From: Pseudomonas cedrina subsp. cedrina
Lineage (GTDB): Bacteria > Pseudomonadota > Gammaproteobacteria > Pseudomonadales > Pseudomonadaceae
Length of the DNA stretch: 64,000 nucleotides
Direction of reading: 5' to 3'
Assembly: GCF_001983175.1 (NCBI RefSeq)
Contig: NZ_MNPW01000008.1
Coordinates: 299,408-363,407 of the forward strand
Shown one piece after another: positions 39,678 to 48,394 of this stretch (positions are counted from its first letter, which is position 1; each line of letters opens with the position of its first letter). A program made the translations under genes and the position numbers. Under the pieces are notes generated by a model, which saw nothing but the letters and a program-made list of their open reading frames with translations, was not told the DNA's origin and made no database searches.

Positions 39678-41108
39678 TCAGCTCTCGCTGGCTACACCCG
39701 TCTTGCGGCGTGGAATGCCCAGGCGCTGGCGGCGTTCCCACAGGCATTTACGGCTTACGCCCAGTTTGCGCGCCAACTCGGTTTCAGTCATATGGTCCTG
39801 ATGCTCAAGGACAAAGTGCTGGAAATAATCTTCCAGTGACAGGTCCTCCGTCGGCTCATGGCTGGTATTGCTACCGCCGCCCTGCTGAGGGGCCAGGCCG
39901 ACGAAATCGTCATCGTCCAGGTCGCTCAGTTCGATATCGATGCCCAGCAGCTCGGCGGAAATCTCCGGGCTTTCCGAGAGGATTACCGCACGCTCGACGG
40001 CATTCTCCAGCTCGCGCACGTTGCCCGGCCACGAGTAATGCCGAATCGCCTGCTCGGCGTCCGCGGCGAACTTCAGGTCGGTGCGGTTGATGCGCGCGCT
40101 CTGGCGCAGCAGGAACGCCTGGGCGATCTCATTGACGTCGGCGCCACGTTCACGCAGGGGCGGTAGCTTGAGGGCGATCACGTGCAGGCGATAGTACAAG
40201 TCTTCACGGAACTGGCCGATCTTGGCCAGGCTCTTCAGGTCGCGGTGGGTAGCGGCGATCAGGCGTACATCGACCTTTTGCGACTGCACCGAGCCTACAC
40301 GGCGGATCTCGCCTTCCTGCAGCACGCGCAGCAACCGCGCCTGGGCTTCCAGGGGCAGTTCGCCGATTTCATCAAGGAACAAGGTGCCACCGTCCGCCGC
40401 CTCCACCAGGCCCGCACGCCCGGCGCTGGCGCCGGTGAACGCGCCTTTTTCGTGACCGAACAATTCGGATTCGATCAGGGATTCGGGAATCGCCGCACAG
40501 TTCACCGAGATCATCGGCGCCTTGGCACGCTTGGACAGGTTGTGCAGGGCGCGCGCCACCAGTTCTTTACCGGTGCCTGATTCGCCCTGGATCAATACAT
40601 TGGAGTCGGTCGGGGCGACTTTGCGGATCTTGCTGTACAGGTCCTGCATCGGTGGGCAGGAACCGATGATGCCGATCTCGCCGTTGCTGTTGTCGACGCT
40701 GGGCTTGTCGGCGGTTTTGCCTGCCGGCCGCGGTTCGGCCGGCGCACTGCTGGCCGACTGGCGGTCACGCAGGATGCGGGCCACGGCTTGAAGCATTTCG
40801 TCATGGTCGAAAGGCTTGGCGATGTAGTCCACCGCGCCCATCTTCATGGAGTCCACCGCCGAGCGCAGGCTGGCGTAGCTGGTCATGATCAGCACCGGGG
40901 TGCCCTGGCCGAGCTTGATCAACTCGGTGCCAGGCGCGCCAGGCAGGCGCAGGTCGCTGACAATCAGGTCGAACGTGGGAATGCTGAAACGCTCCTGGGC
41001 TTCCTGCACCGAGCCGGCTTCGCTGACCTGGTACTGATTTCGTTCAAGCAGGCGACGCAAGGCAGAGCGGATGATGGTTTCGTCTTCGACGATCAAAATG
41101 TGCGGCAT
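39678..41108 (-). CDS. cbrB: Sigma54-dependent response regulator CbrB
   Basis: Activates crcZ and carbon/nitrogen utilisation genes. It has 476 residues in NtrC order. The receiver domain (1-115) has phosphoacceptor D52 (VSDLRLPG) and K98. The central AAA+ domain (about 145-385) has Walker A GESGTGKE, the sigma54-contacting GAFTGA loop and Walker B TLFLDEIGE. A C-terminal Fis-type helix-turn-helix (ETELARKLGVSRKCLWERRQRLG in two parts) follows. It lies 22 bases downstream of cbrA. Confidence 0.97.
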   Translation of the reverse strand: MPHILIVEDETIIRSALRRLLERNQYQVSEAGSVQEAQERFSIPTFDLIVSDLRLPGAPGTELIKLGQGTPVLIMTSYASLRSAVDSMKMGAVDYIAKPFDHDEMLQAVARILRDRQSASSAPAEPRPAGKTADKPSVDNSNGEIGIIGSCPPMQDLYSKIRKVAPTDSNVLIQGESGTGKELVARALHNLSKRAKAPMISVNCAAIPESLIESELFGHEKGAFTGASAGRAGLVEAADGGTLFLDEIGELPLEAQARLLRVLQEGEIRRVGSVQSQKVDVRLIAATHRDLKSLAKIGQFREDLYYRLHVIALKLPPLRERGADVNEIAQAFLLRQSARINRTDLKFAADAEQAIRHYSWPGNVRELENAVERAVILSESPEISAELLGIDIELSDLDDDDFVGLAPQQGGGSNTSHEPTEDLSLEDYFQHFVLEHQDHMTETELARKLGVSRKCLWERRQRLGIPRRKTGVASES

Positions 41109-41130
41109 TGATTCAATTCTCTCGACGGTC

Positions 41131-44085
41131 TCAGTTCACAGCGGACGTCGCTTCGACATGACGCGGCAAGGTCACCCGGATACGGGTGCCGCGTTGGCTT
41201 TCGGTGTCAGCCGGGCTGTCGATGGTGATTTGTCCATAATGCTCTTCAACGATGGAATAGACCAGTGCAAGGCCCAGACCGGTACCTTCACCGGGGTCCT
41301 TGGTGGTGAAGAAGGGTTCGAACAATCGGTCCATGATGTTCTGTGGAATACCGCTACCTTCATCTTCGACGATCAGATCGACCGTATGTTCGAAAGCCTC
41401 GGTCTTGACGCGTACGGCGCTGCCGGCCGGCGTTGCATCGCGGGCGTTGGACAGCAGGTTGATCAGAACCTGGGCCAGGCGTTGTGAGTCGCCATCCACC
41501 CAATGGTCGGGGTCGCACAAATTGAAGAACTGTACTTCGAAATTGCGCCGGTTCAAGGCCAGCAGCCCGATGGCATCCTGCGCCACCTCGGCCAGGCACA
41601 CCGCTTCGTCTTGGTTCTGATGGCCGCCTGCGTGGGCGAAGCTCATCAACGACTGCACGATGCGCGACACGCGTTTGGTCTGTTCGAGGATCTGGCCGCT
41701 GATCTCGATGATTTCGCCGTCCTCTTCCCGCTCTTCTCGCAGGTTCTGCGCCAGGCAGGCGATACCGGTGATCGGATTGCCGATCTCGTGGGCCACGCCA
41801 GCCGCCAGCCGGCCGATGCTGGCCAGGCGTTCGGAGTGCACCAGCTTGTCTTCGAGCATCTGGGTTTCGGTCAGGTCTTCCACCAGCAACACCAGGCCGC
41901 TGTTACCGGGCGCCAGGGGTTCGTCGATGGCGGCTTTGTGCAGGTTCAACCAGCGAGTCTGGCCATCGAGGGCCAGGTGCTGCTTGTGCAAGTGCTCGTC
42001 GGGCAGGTCGATAAATCCTTGTAACAATTCTTTCCAGGGTTCGCCCAGGGTATTCAGGCGTGAACCGACCACCCGCTGCGCGGCGATGCCGGTGAGTTCT
42101 TCCATGGCCTTGTTCCACATCAGGATCTCCTGATCCTTGGCCAGGGAGCACACGCCCATCGGCAGTTCCTGCAGGGTTTGGCGGTGATAGCGGCGCAAGG
42201 CATCGAGTTCGGCGGCGAGACCTGTGAGGCGTGAGTGGTAATCCTCCAGTCGGCTCTCGATGAAATGGATGTCTTCGGTGACGTAGTTTTCGCCGCCGGC
42301 CTTGTAGGGCAGGAAGGTTTCCACCATGTCCTGGGACACGCTCGGCCCCATCAGCCCCGACAAGTTGGCTTCGATACGGTCACGCAGGCGACGCAGCGCG
42401 TAAGGGCGGCGTTCGTCGAACGGCAGGTAGAGATCACGCAGAGCCTGTTCCACTTCCTTTTGCGCCGCCTTTGCGCCCAGGGGCTTGGCCAGTTGCGTGG
42501 CGAACTCCTGGGGCGAGGCCGCATGCAATTCTCGGCGTTGCGGGCGGCGCACGTTGTCCACCGCACAGGCTTCGGCGGCGCTGGTTTCTTCCGGGCTGGC
42601 GTTGGTGAACAGCGAGATCAGGGTGAACATCAGGACGTTGGCGGCCAGGGATGCAATCGCCGCCATGTGCCAACTGGTGTCGTCCAGCACGTAAATCATG
42701 TTCAGCAAGGGGATATAGAAGCCCTGCAGATTACCGACCAGCGGCAGCAGCATGGTGACGATCCAGACCAGGATCCCCGCCAGCAACCCGGCGATAAAGC
42801 CACGACGGTTGGCGGTCGGCCAGTACAGCACCGACAGCACCCCCGGCAGGAACTGCAAGGTGGCGACGAACGCGACGATCCCCAGGTTGGCCAGGTCTTG
42901 CCCGGGGCCGAGCAACAGGTAGAACCCGTAGCCGGCCATGATGATCGCGACGATCAGCGCGCGCCGTGTCCATTTCAGCCAGCGGTAGATATTGCCTTCG
43001 GCCGGCGGCTGGTACAGCGGCAGTACCAGATGGTTGAGCGCCATGCCCGATAACGCCAGCGTCGTGACGATGATCAGGCCGCTGGCGGCGGACAAACCGC
43101 CCACATACGCCAGCAATGCCAGGGATTTGCTATTGGCGGCAATGCCCACGCCAAGGGTGAAGTACTCGGGGTTGGTGGTGGCCCCCAATTTCAAGCCGGC
43201 CCACAGGATCAGCGGTACCGCCAGGCTCATCAACAGCAGGAACAGCGGCAAGCCCCAACTGGCGCTGACCAGCGAGCGCGGGTTGAGGTTTTCGGTAAAG
43301 GTCATGTGATACATGTGCGGCATCACGATTGCCGAGGCGAAGAAAACCAGCAGCAGGGTGCGCCATGGGCCTTCCTGCAGCGGGGTGTGCAAGGCGGCGA
43401 GGGCGGTCTGGTTTTGCAGCAGCCACAGTTCCAGCTGCTGCGGGCCGTCGAATACGCCGTAGAGCGCATACAGGCCGACGCCGCCGATGGCGATCAGCTT
43501 GATCACCGACTCGAAGGCAATCGCGAACACCAGGCCTTGGTGTTTCTCGCGGGTAGCGATATGGCGCGAGCCGAAGAAAATCGTGAACAGCGTGATCAGC
43601 CCGCAGAAGGCCAGCGCAACGCGATGCTGTACGGGTTCGCGGGTGAGGATGCTGATGGAGTCGGCCACAGCCTGAATCTGCAGGGCCAGCAAGGGCAAGA
43701 CGCCGATCAGCATGAAAATCGTGGTCAGCGCGCCGGCCCAGGTGCTGCGAAAGCGAAAGGCGAACAGGTCGGCCAGAGACGACAGCTGGTAGGTACGGGT
43801 GATCTTCAGGATCGGGTACAGCAGCACCGGCGCCAGCAGAAACGCGCCGGACACCCCGAGGTAACTGGACAGAAAACCATAACCGTACTGATAGGCCAGT
43901 CCCACGGTGCCATAAAACGCCCAGGCACTGGCGTACACGCCCAAGGACAAGGTATAGGTCAACGGATGGCGAATGATCGCCCGCGGAATCATTCCGCGCT
44001 CACTGATCCAGGCGACGCCGAACAACGCGGCCAGGTAGGCGGCGCTGATCAGCAGCATCTGGGTGAGGCTAAAGCTCATCGGCAT
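41131..44085 (-). CDS. cbrA: Sensor histidine kinase CbrA with SLC5-type transporter domain
   Basis: A 984-residue hybrid. The N-terminal half is a solute:sodium symporter-like domain of about 13 membrane helices (1-510, for example YPILKITRTYQLSSLADLFA). A STAC-like linker and a PAS domain (about 620-740) follow, then a HisKA domain with phosphoacceptor H766 in GVAHEIGNPITG. The ATPase domain has N box NLLSNARDATP, G1 DEGSGIP and G2 GEGTGLGLAL. In P. putida CbrA transports histidine, but the link to signalling is still debated. It overlaps cbrX at its start. An alternative start is ATG 44079. Confidence 0.97.
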   Translation of the reverse strand: MPMSFSLTQMLLISAAYLAALFGVAWISERGMIPRAIIRHPLTYTLSLGVYASAWAFYGTVGLAYQYGYGFLSSYLGVSGAFLLAPVLLYPILKITRTYQLSSLADLFAFRFRSTWAGALTTIFMLIGVLPLLALQIQAVADSISILTREPVQHRVALAFCGLITLFTIFFGSRHIATREKHQGLVFAIAFESVIKLIAIGGVGLYALYGVFDGPQQLELWLLQNQTALAALHTPLQEGPWRTLLLVFFASAIVMPHMYHMTFTENLNPRSLVSASWGLPLFLLLMSLAVPLILWAGLKLGATTNPEYFTLGVGIAANSKSLALLAYVGGLSAASGLIIVTTLALSGMALNHLVLPLYQPPAEGNIYRWLKWTRRALIVAIIMAGYGFYLLLGPGQDLANLGIVAFVATLQFLPGVLSVLYWPTANRRGFIAGLLAGILVWIVTMLLPLVGNLQGFYIPLLNMIYVLDDTSWHMAAIASLAANVLMFTLISLFTNASPEETSAAEACAVDNVRRPQRRELHAASPQEFATQLAKPLGAKAAQKEVEQALRDLYLPFDERRPYALRRLRDRIEANLSGLMGPSVSQDMVETFLPYKAGGENYVTEDIHFIESRLEDYHSRLTGLAAELDALRRYHRQTLQELPMGVCSLAKDQEILMWNKAMEELTGIAAQRVVGSRLNTLGEPWKELLQGFIDLPDEHLHKQHLALDGQTRWLNLHKAAIDEPLAPGNSGLVLLVEDLTETQMLEDKLVHSERLASIGRLAAGVAHEIGNPITGIACLAQNLREEREEDGEIIEISGQILEQTKRVSRIVQSLMSFAHAGGHQNQDEAVCLAEVAQDAIGLLALNRRNFEVQFFNLCDPDHWVDGDSQRLAQVLINLLSNARDATPAGSAVRVKTEAFEHTVDLIVEDEGSGIPQNIMDRLFEPFFTTKDPGEGTGLGLALVYSIVEEHYGQITIDSPADTESQRGTRIRVTLPRHVEATSAVN

Positions 44086-44245
44086 CTTTTTGGCTCTGCA
44101 GGATGAAAGTCACGACGATCAGGATCAGCCACAGCAGATAAGGGCGATACCAGGCGCCCGTGGCGTCGATCCACCAATCCATGATGGCGGGGGAAAACAG
44201 GTAGATCCCGACGACCAGCAGCAGGACCAATCGATAGATATACAT
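44069..44245 (-). CDS. cbrX: Small membrane protein CbrX, upstream of and overlapping cbrA
   Basis: A 58-residue protein beginning MYIYRLVLLLVVGIYLF from ATG 44245, preceded by AGAGG. It has two hydrophobic segments (about 3-20 and 36-52) flanking IMDWWIDATGAWYRPY and a charged end QSQKDADEL. Its last 17 bases overlap the start of cbrA, so the two are probably translationally coupled. A small gene in this position was described as cbrX in P. putida; I assign the name by position and size. The frame is open further upstream but lacks a better start. Confidence 0.8.
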   Translation of the reverse strand: MYIYRLVLLLVVGIYLFSPAIMDWWIDATGAWYRPYLLWLILIVVTFILQSQKDADEL

Positions 44246-44307
44246 GTTGGCCTCTGAATGAAAAACTGCGGCGATGGTAACGGATGCCTGGCAAGCTGCA
44301 AGCGCCT

Positions 44308-45195
44308 TCAGCTCAATTGCGCTTCGGCCAGGGTCAGTGTGCGGGGGACCCGTGTGGCGTCCCAATGGGCGATGCCCCAATCCAGCAGTTCACGCGGGCT
44401 GGCGTGCAGCAGTTCGGCGCCGGGTTGCTGGCCGAGGGCGCGCAGTGCTCTCACTAGCAGGGGCGTGGCCTGGTTGGGTGTCAACGGCGGCGATCGGTAG
44501 GATTTACCCAACTTGTTGCCGTCCGGCTGGACAATCAGCGGCACGTGCAGGTAGCGCGGTTGGCGCAGGCCCAGCAATTCCTGCAGATACAGTTGGCGTG
44601 GCGTGGAGTCCAACAGGTCGGCGCCGCGTACGATATCGGTCACGCCTTGCCAGGCATCGTCGAGAACCACCGCCAGTTGATAAGCATAAAGGCCGTCACG
44701 CCGGCGAATGACGAAATCGCCGACTTCGCGGCCCAGGTGCTGTCGGAACTCGCCTTGAACGCGGTCGGTAAAGTGGTACGCAAGCTCGGGCACACGCAAA
44801 CGGATAGCGGCATCTTGCTGGTCGTGGCCGGCATTGCGGCACAGGCCGGGGTAAATCCCGTTGTAGGCTTCCAGTTGTTTGCGCGAGCAGGTGCAGGCGT
44901 AGGCCAGGCCGTGGTTGAACAGGTCGTTCAGCACTTTGGCGTAGGCTTCGTGCCGCTCGCTTTGTCGGACTGTTTCCCCGTCCCATTCAAAGCCGTAGCT
45001 TTCCAGCGCCTGCAGGATCGCCGCCTGGGCACCGGGCTCTTCGCGGGGCGGGTCGAGGTCTTCCATGCGCATCAGCCAGCGGCCACTGTTGGCGCGGGCG
45101 TCGAGGTAGGAGGCGAGGGCGGCGACCAGGGAGCCGAAATGCAAATGGCCGCTGGGTGTGGGGGCAAAGCGCCCGATATAGGTAGAGGCTGTCAT
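44308..45195 (-). CDS. gluQRS: Glutamyl-Q tRNA(Asp) synthetase
   Basis: A truncated glutamyl-tRNA synthetase paralogue that attaches glutamate to queuosine in tRNA-Asp. It has 295 residues beginning MTASTYIGRFAPTPSGHLHFGS, with the HIGH-like HLHF near 17-20, zinc-binding cysteines in ACTCSRKQ and YPGLCRN, and the KMSKS-like NKLGKSYRSP. It lacks the anticodon-binding domain, as expected. In pseudomonads and enterics it follows dksA, as it does here, and probably shares its transcript in part. Confidence 0.95.
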   Translation of the reverse strand: MTASTYIGRFAPTPSGHLHFGSLVAALASYLDARANSGRWLMRMEDLDPPREEPGAQAAILQALESYGFEWDGETVRQSERHEAYAKVLNDLFNHGLAYACTCSRKQLEAYNGIYPGLCRNAGHDQQDAAIRLRVPELAYHFTDRVQGEFRQHLGREVGDFVIRRRDGLYAYQLAVVLDDAWQGVTDIVRGADLLDSTPRQLYLQELLGLRQPRYLHVPLIVQPDGNKLGKSYRSPPLTPNQATPLLVRALRALGQQPGAELLHASPRELLDWGIAHWDATRVPRTLTLAEAQLS

Positions 45196-45238
45196 GGGCC
45201 GGATACTACTGGAAATTCGGTAAACGCCAGAAACAAAA

Positions 45239-45262
45239 ATGGGCCGTTCGCACGCCCCATTC
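45239..45262 (-). terminator. Terminator after dksA
   Basis: On the minus strand AATGGG, an 11-base loop and CCCATT are followed by TTTG, 17 bases after the dksA stop. It would separate dksA from gluQRS, at least in part. Confidence 0.65.
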
Positions 45263-45278
45263 GTTCAGCTCGGCTGAA

Positions 45279-45722
45279 TTACTTGCCGACCTGTTTTTCC
45301 TTGATTTCGGCCAAGGTCTTGCAGTCTACGCAGAGGTCCGCGGTCGGGCGGGCTTCCAGGCGACGGATACCGATCTCGACACCGCAGGATTCGCACCAGC
45401 CGTATTCTTCGTCTTCGATCAGTTGCAGGGTCTTGTCGATTTTCTTGATCAGCTTGCGCTCGCGATCGCGGGCGCGCAGTTCGAGGGCGAATTCCTCTTC
45501 CTGGCTGGCACGGTCTGCCGGGTCAGGGAAGTTGGCGGCTTCGTCCTTCATATGGTCAACCGTGCGGTCGACTTCCTGCATCAAGTCCTGCTTCCACTTC
45601 TTCAGGATATTGGAGAAGTGCTTGCGCATGGACTCGCTCATGTACTCCTCACCCTTTGTTTCTACATAGGGTGTGAAGCCGCTGAGGGCTGAGGGTTGTT
45701 GTTGCTTTGCCTGGGTGGACAT
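45279..45722 (-). CDS. dksA: RNA polymerase-binding transcription factor DksA
   Basis: Works with ppGpp on RNA polymerase, repressing rRNA promoters such as those at the end of this window. ATG 45722 gives 147 residues beginning MSTQAKQQQPSALSGF; the frame is open six codons upstream without a better start. A long antiparallel coiled coil has the tip acidic pair in FPDPADRASQEEE. The C-terminal zinc finger has all four cysteines (CESC and CVDC), so this is the zinc-binding form, not the cysteine-poor DksA2. Confidence 0.97.
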   Translation of the reverse strand: MSTQAKQQQPSALSGFTPYVETKGEEYMSESMRKHFSNILKKWKQDLMQEVDRTVDHMKDEAANFPDPADRASQEEEFALELRARDRERKLIKKIDKTLQLIEDEEYGWCESCGVEIGIRRLEARPTADLCVDCKTLAEIKEKQVGK

Positions 45723-46041
45723 GAATAGACCGCCTCTCACTCTTCTAATCCATTGCGCAGGATTTCAACGTCACCGACACCTGCCGGCCCTGCGGCTGCA
45801 AGCGGGCGAACTTACCAGATAGATTCGGGGTGCGCCACTCCCGGCTGTCGAGGCCCATCACGTCAGTGTCGCAAACCGCGACTGCCCGTCGTAGGTGGGT
45901 ATGTATCCTCTCAACGGTTGATTTTAGTCGTTTTGCACGCGCTTGCCCGACCTGCATGCGCCGCCGGACAGGCAATAGAACATGTTTTACCGCCGTGGTT
46001 CGGTAGAATCCGGATTTTGTCCTCACCGTTAAGGAAGGCTA
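45723..46041. other. Divergent promoter region, dksA / aminotransferase
   Basis: This 319-base gap between divergent genes has no supported coding frame. A possible -10 for the aminotransferase is TAGAAT at about 46003-46008 (TCGGTAGAATCC). I could not identify a clear dksA promoter. Confidence 0.4.
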
Positions 46042-47214
46042 ATGGCTCAGCCCTACAGTGCGCGCAGTCGCGCCATCGAACCTTTTCATGTCATGGCATT
46101 GCTGGCGCGGGCCAATGAGCTGCAAGCCGCCGGCCATGACGTGATCCACCTGGAAATCGGCGAGCCGGATTTCACCACCGCCGAGCCGATCATCCAGGCC
46201 GGCCAGGCGGCATTGGCCAATGGCAAGACCCGCTACACCGCGGCCCGTGGCCTGCCGGAACTGCGCGAGGCCATCAGTGGTTTCTATCAACAGCGCTATG
46301 GCCTGAACGTGGACCCTGAACGCATCCTGATCACCCCCGGTGGTTCCGGTGCCCTGTTACTGGCCAGCAGCCTGCTGGTCGATCCGGGCAAGCATTGGCT
46401 GCTCGCAGACCCTGGTTACCCCTGCAACCGCCATTTCCTGCGGCTGGTGGAGGGCGCGGCGCAGTTGGTGCCGGTCGGCCCTGACGTGCGCTATCAACTG
46501 ACCGCCGACCTGGTGGGCCGGCACTGGGATCAGGACAGCGTAGGCGCGCTGGTGGCATCCCCGGCCAACCCGACCGGGACGATCCTCACGCGCGACGAAT
46601 TGGCCGCGCTTTCGGGCGCAATCAACGCGCGTAACGGTCATCTGGTGGTCGATGAGATTTACCATGGCCTCACCTACGGCACAGACGCCGCCAGCGTGCT
46701 GGAAGTCGACGACGATGCGTTCGTCCTTAATAGTTTTTCCAAGTATTTCGGCATGACCGGTTGGCGCCTGGGTTGGCTGGTGGCGCCACCGGCGGCAGTG
46801 GGTGAGCTGGAGAAACTGGCGCAAAACCTCTACATCAGTGCGCCGAGCATGGCCCAACATGCGGCGCTGGCGTGTTTCACCCCGCAGACCCTGGGCATTC
46901 TGGAAGAGCGCCGCGCCGAATTTGGCCGCCGTCGCGACTTCCTGCTACCGGCCCTGCGCGAGCTGGGCTTCGGCATTGCCGTTGAGCCGGAAGGTGCGTT
47001 CTATTTGTATGCGGATATCAGCGCGTTCGGCGGGGATGCCTTCGCGTTCTGTCGTCATTTCCTGGAGACCGAACATGTGGCCTTTACGCCCGGTCTGGAT
47101 TTCGGACGCTACCAGGCCGGTCACCATGTGCGCTTTGCCTACACGCAAAACATTGATCGGCTACAGCAGGCGGTGGAGCGAATTGCCCGTGGATTGCGGA
47201 GTTGGCAAGGCTGA
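46042..47214 (+). CDS. PLP-dependent class I/II aminotransferase
   Basis: A 390-residue fold type I aminotransferase. It has the LEIGEPDFTTAEP start, TRYTAARGLPELREAI, the NPTGTILTRDEL loop, VDEIYHGLTYG and the PLP lysine in NSFSKYFGMTGWRLGW. The C-terminal arginine that binds substrate carboxylate would be in HHVRFAYTQ. The family includes aspartate/alanine-type enzymes; the substrate is not clear from sequence. It follows a GGAAGG ribosome binding site, and its stop overlaps the sfsA start (TGATG). Confidence 0.88.
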   Translation: MAQPYSARSRAIEPFHVMALLARANELQAAGHDVIHLEIGEPDFTTAEPIIQAGQAALANGKTRYTAARGLPELREAISGFYQQRYGLNVDPERILITPGGSGALLLASSLLVDPGKHWLLADPGYPCNRHFLRLVEGAAQLVPVGPDVRYQLTADLVGRHWDQDSVGALVASPANPTGTILTRDELAALSGAINARNGHLVVDEIYHGLTYGTDAASVLEVDDDAFVLNSFSKYFGMTGWRLGWLVAPPAAVGELEKLAQNLYISAPSMAQHAALACFTPQTLGILEERRAEFGRRRDFLLPALRELGFGIAVEPEGAFYLYADISAFGGDAFAFCRHFLETEHVAFTPGLDFGRYQAGHHVRFAYTQNIDRLQQAVERIARGLRSWQG

Positions 47215-47924
47215 TGCATTTTTATCCTCCCCTCGAAGAAGCGCGGCTCATCCGCCGCTATAAGCGTTTTCTCACCGATATCGAAACCGTTGCCGGCGAG
47301 TTATTGACCATTCACTGCCCGAACACCGGCTCGATGCTCAATTGCATGGTCGAAGGCGGGCAGGTCTGGTTCAGTCGTTCCAATGACCCCAAGCGTAAGT
47401 TGCCCGGCACCTGGGAAATCGCCGAGACGCCCCAGGGGCGTCTGGCGTGTGTGAACACGGCGCGGGCCAATCAATTGGTGGAAGAGGCGTTGCGTGCCGG
47501 GGTGATTACGGAGCTCAACGGTTTCACCGCATTGAAGCGTGAAGTGCCTTACGGTCAGGAGAAAAGCCGAATCGACTTTCGCCTGGACTACCCCCATGGG
47601 GCCGCGTTTGTCGAAGTCAAAAGCGTGACCTTGGGCTTTGATGGCTCTTCGATTGCGGCCTTCCCCGATGCCGTCACCCAGCGCGGCGCCAAGCACTTGC
47701 GCGAGCTGGCCTACTTGGCGCGCAGCGGGGTGCGGGCGGTGCAGTTGTATTGCGTCAATCTTTCGGGGATCGATGCCGTGCGCCCGGCCGTGGAAATCGA
47801 CGCGGCCTACGCTGCTGCCCTGCGTGAAGCCAAGGCGGCAGGGGTGGAAGTGTTGGCCTATGGGGTGCGGGTGACATCTGAGGAGATCTGCGTGGACCGG
47901 CGTCTGGACGTGTTGTTCGACTAG
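47214..47924 (+). CDS. sfsA: SfsA family DNA/RNA nuclease-like protein
   Basis: A 236-residue SfsA protein beginning MHFYPPLEEARLIRRYKRFL, with the conserved CPNTGSM, YGQEKSRIDFRL, and VEVKSVTL (a PD-(D/E)XK-like core), then FPDAVTQRGAKHLREL. E. coli SfsA was first linked to maltose gene activation. Its molecular role remains uncertain and a nuclease activity has been suggested. It is coupled to the upstream aminotransferase through a one-base overlap. Confidence 0.94.
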   Translation: MHFYPPLEEARLIRRYKRFLTDIETVAGELLTIHCPNTGSMLNCMVEGGQVWFSRSNDPKRKLPGTWEIAETPQGRLACVNTARANQLVEEALRAGVITELNGFTALKREVPYGQEKSRIDFRLDYPHGAAFVEVKSVTLGFDGSSIAAFPDAVTQRGAKHLRELAYLARSGVRAVQLYCVNLSGIDAVRPAVEIDAAYAAALREAKAAGVEVLAYGVRVTSEEICVDRRLDVLFD

Positions 47925-48238
47925 AGTTCCACCCACAATCCCTGGGCGTCTTCGCGGCCGGGCAGGGCGATGAGGCTTTGCCCGGCGCACGGCCCGGCAA
48001 TGCATTCGCCACTCTCGATCAGGAACAGGGCGCCGTGAGTGGCGCATTGGATCAGGCTGGCGCTGGCGTCGAGAAACTGACCGGGCTGCCAATCCAGCGG
48101 GATGCCGCGATGGGGGCAGCGGTTCATATAGAAGTAGGCAACGCCGCCCCGGCGCACCGCCAACAGCTTGCAGCCGTCGATGTCAAAACCGAGGCTGCAG
48201 TCGGGCGCGAGCGCGTCGGAGGGGCAGAGAAACTTCAT
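47921..48238 (-). CDS. Rieske [2Fe-2S] domain protein
   Basis: A 105-residue single-domain Rieske protein. The cluster ligands are in the two boxes CPHRG (about 41-45) and CATHGALF (about 65-72), and the second box is followed by the usual GxC (SGEC). It is probably a soluble small ferredoxin-like electron carrier. It is convergent with sfsA and the ends overlap by four bases. No dedicated oxygenase is adjacent, so its partner is unknown. Confidence 0.88.
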   Translation of the reverse strand: MKFLCPSDALAPDCSLGFDIDGCKLLAVRRGGVAYFYMNRCPHRGIPLDWQPGQFLDASASLIQCATHGALFLIESGECIAGPCAGQSLIALPGREDAQGLWVEL

Positions 48239-48255
48239 TTCAATCCTTAAGTGCC

Positions 48256-48283
48256 TTGACGTTCAAATGCAAACAATTATCAA
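48256..48283 (+). promoter_or_regulatory. Promoter with Fur-like box before hmuTUV
   Basis: TTGACG (48256-48261), a 16-base spacer and TATCAA (48278-48283). The stretch 48263-48281 matches the 19-base Fur consensus at 12 positions, ending ATTATC, and would cover the promoter. The match is modest but the haem transport context supports iron control. Confidence 0.5.
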
Positions 48284-48394
48284 ATGCCGGCTTCGCCCGT
48301 TAGCTGACCGGGTGCTCAATACGATGCCGGGCAGGGGTTATCTGTCACATCGATGAGCGCTTGAGCGGCCCTGCCCCTGGAAGGAAACCCTGTT

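Noticed and set aside
45745..46026. 93-codon minus-strand frame upstream of dksA
   Set aside because: Arg-rich, no start signal, and located in the divergent promoter region.
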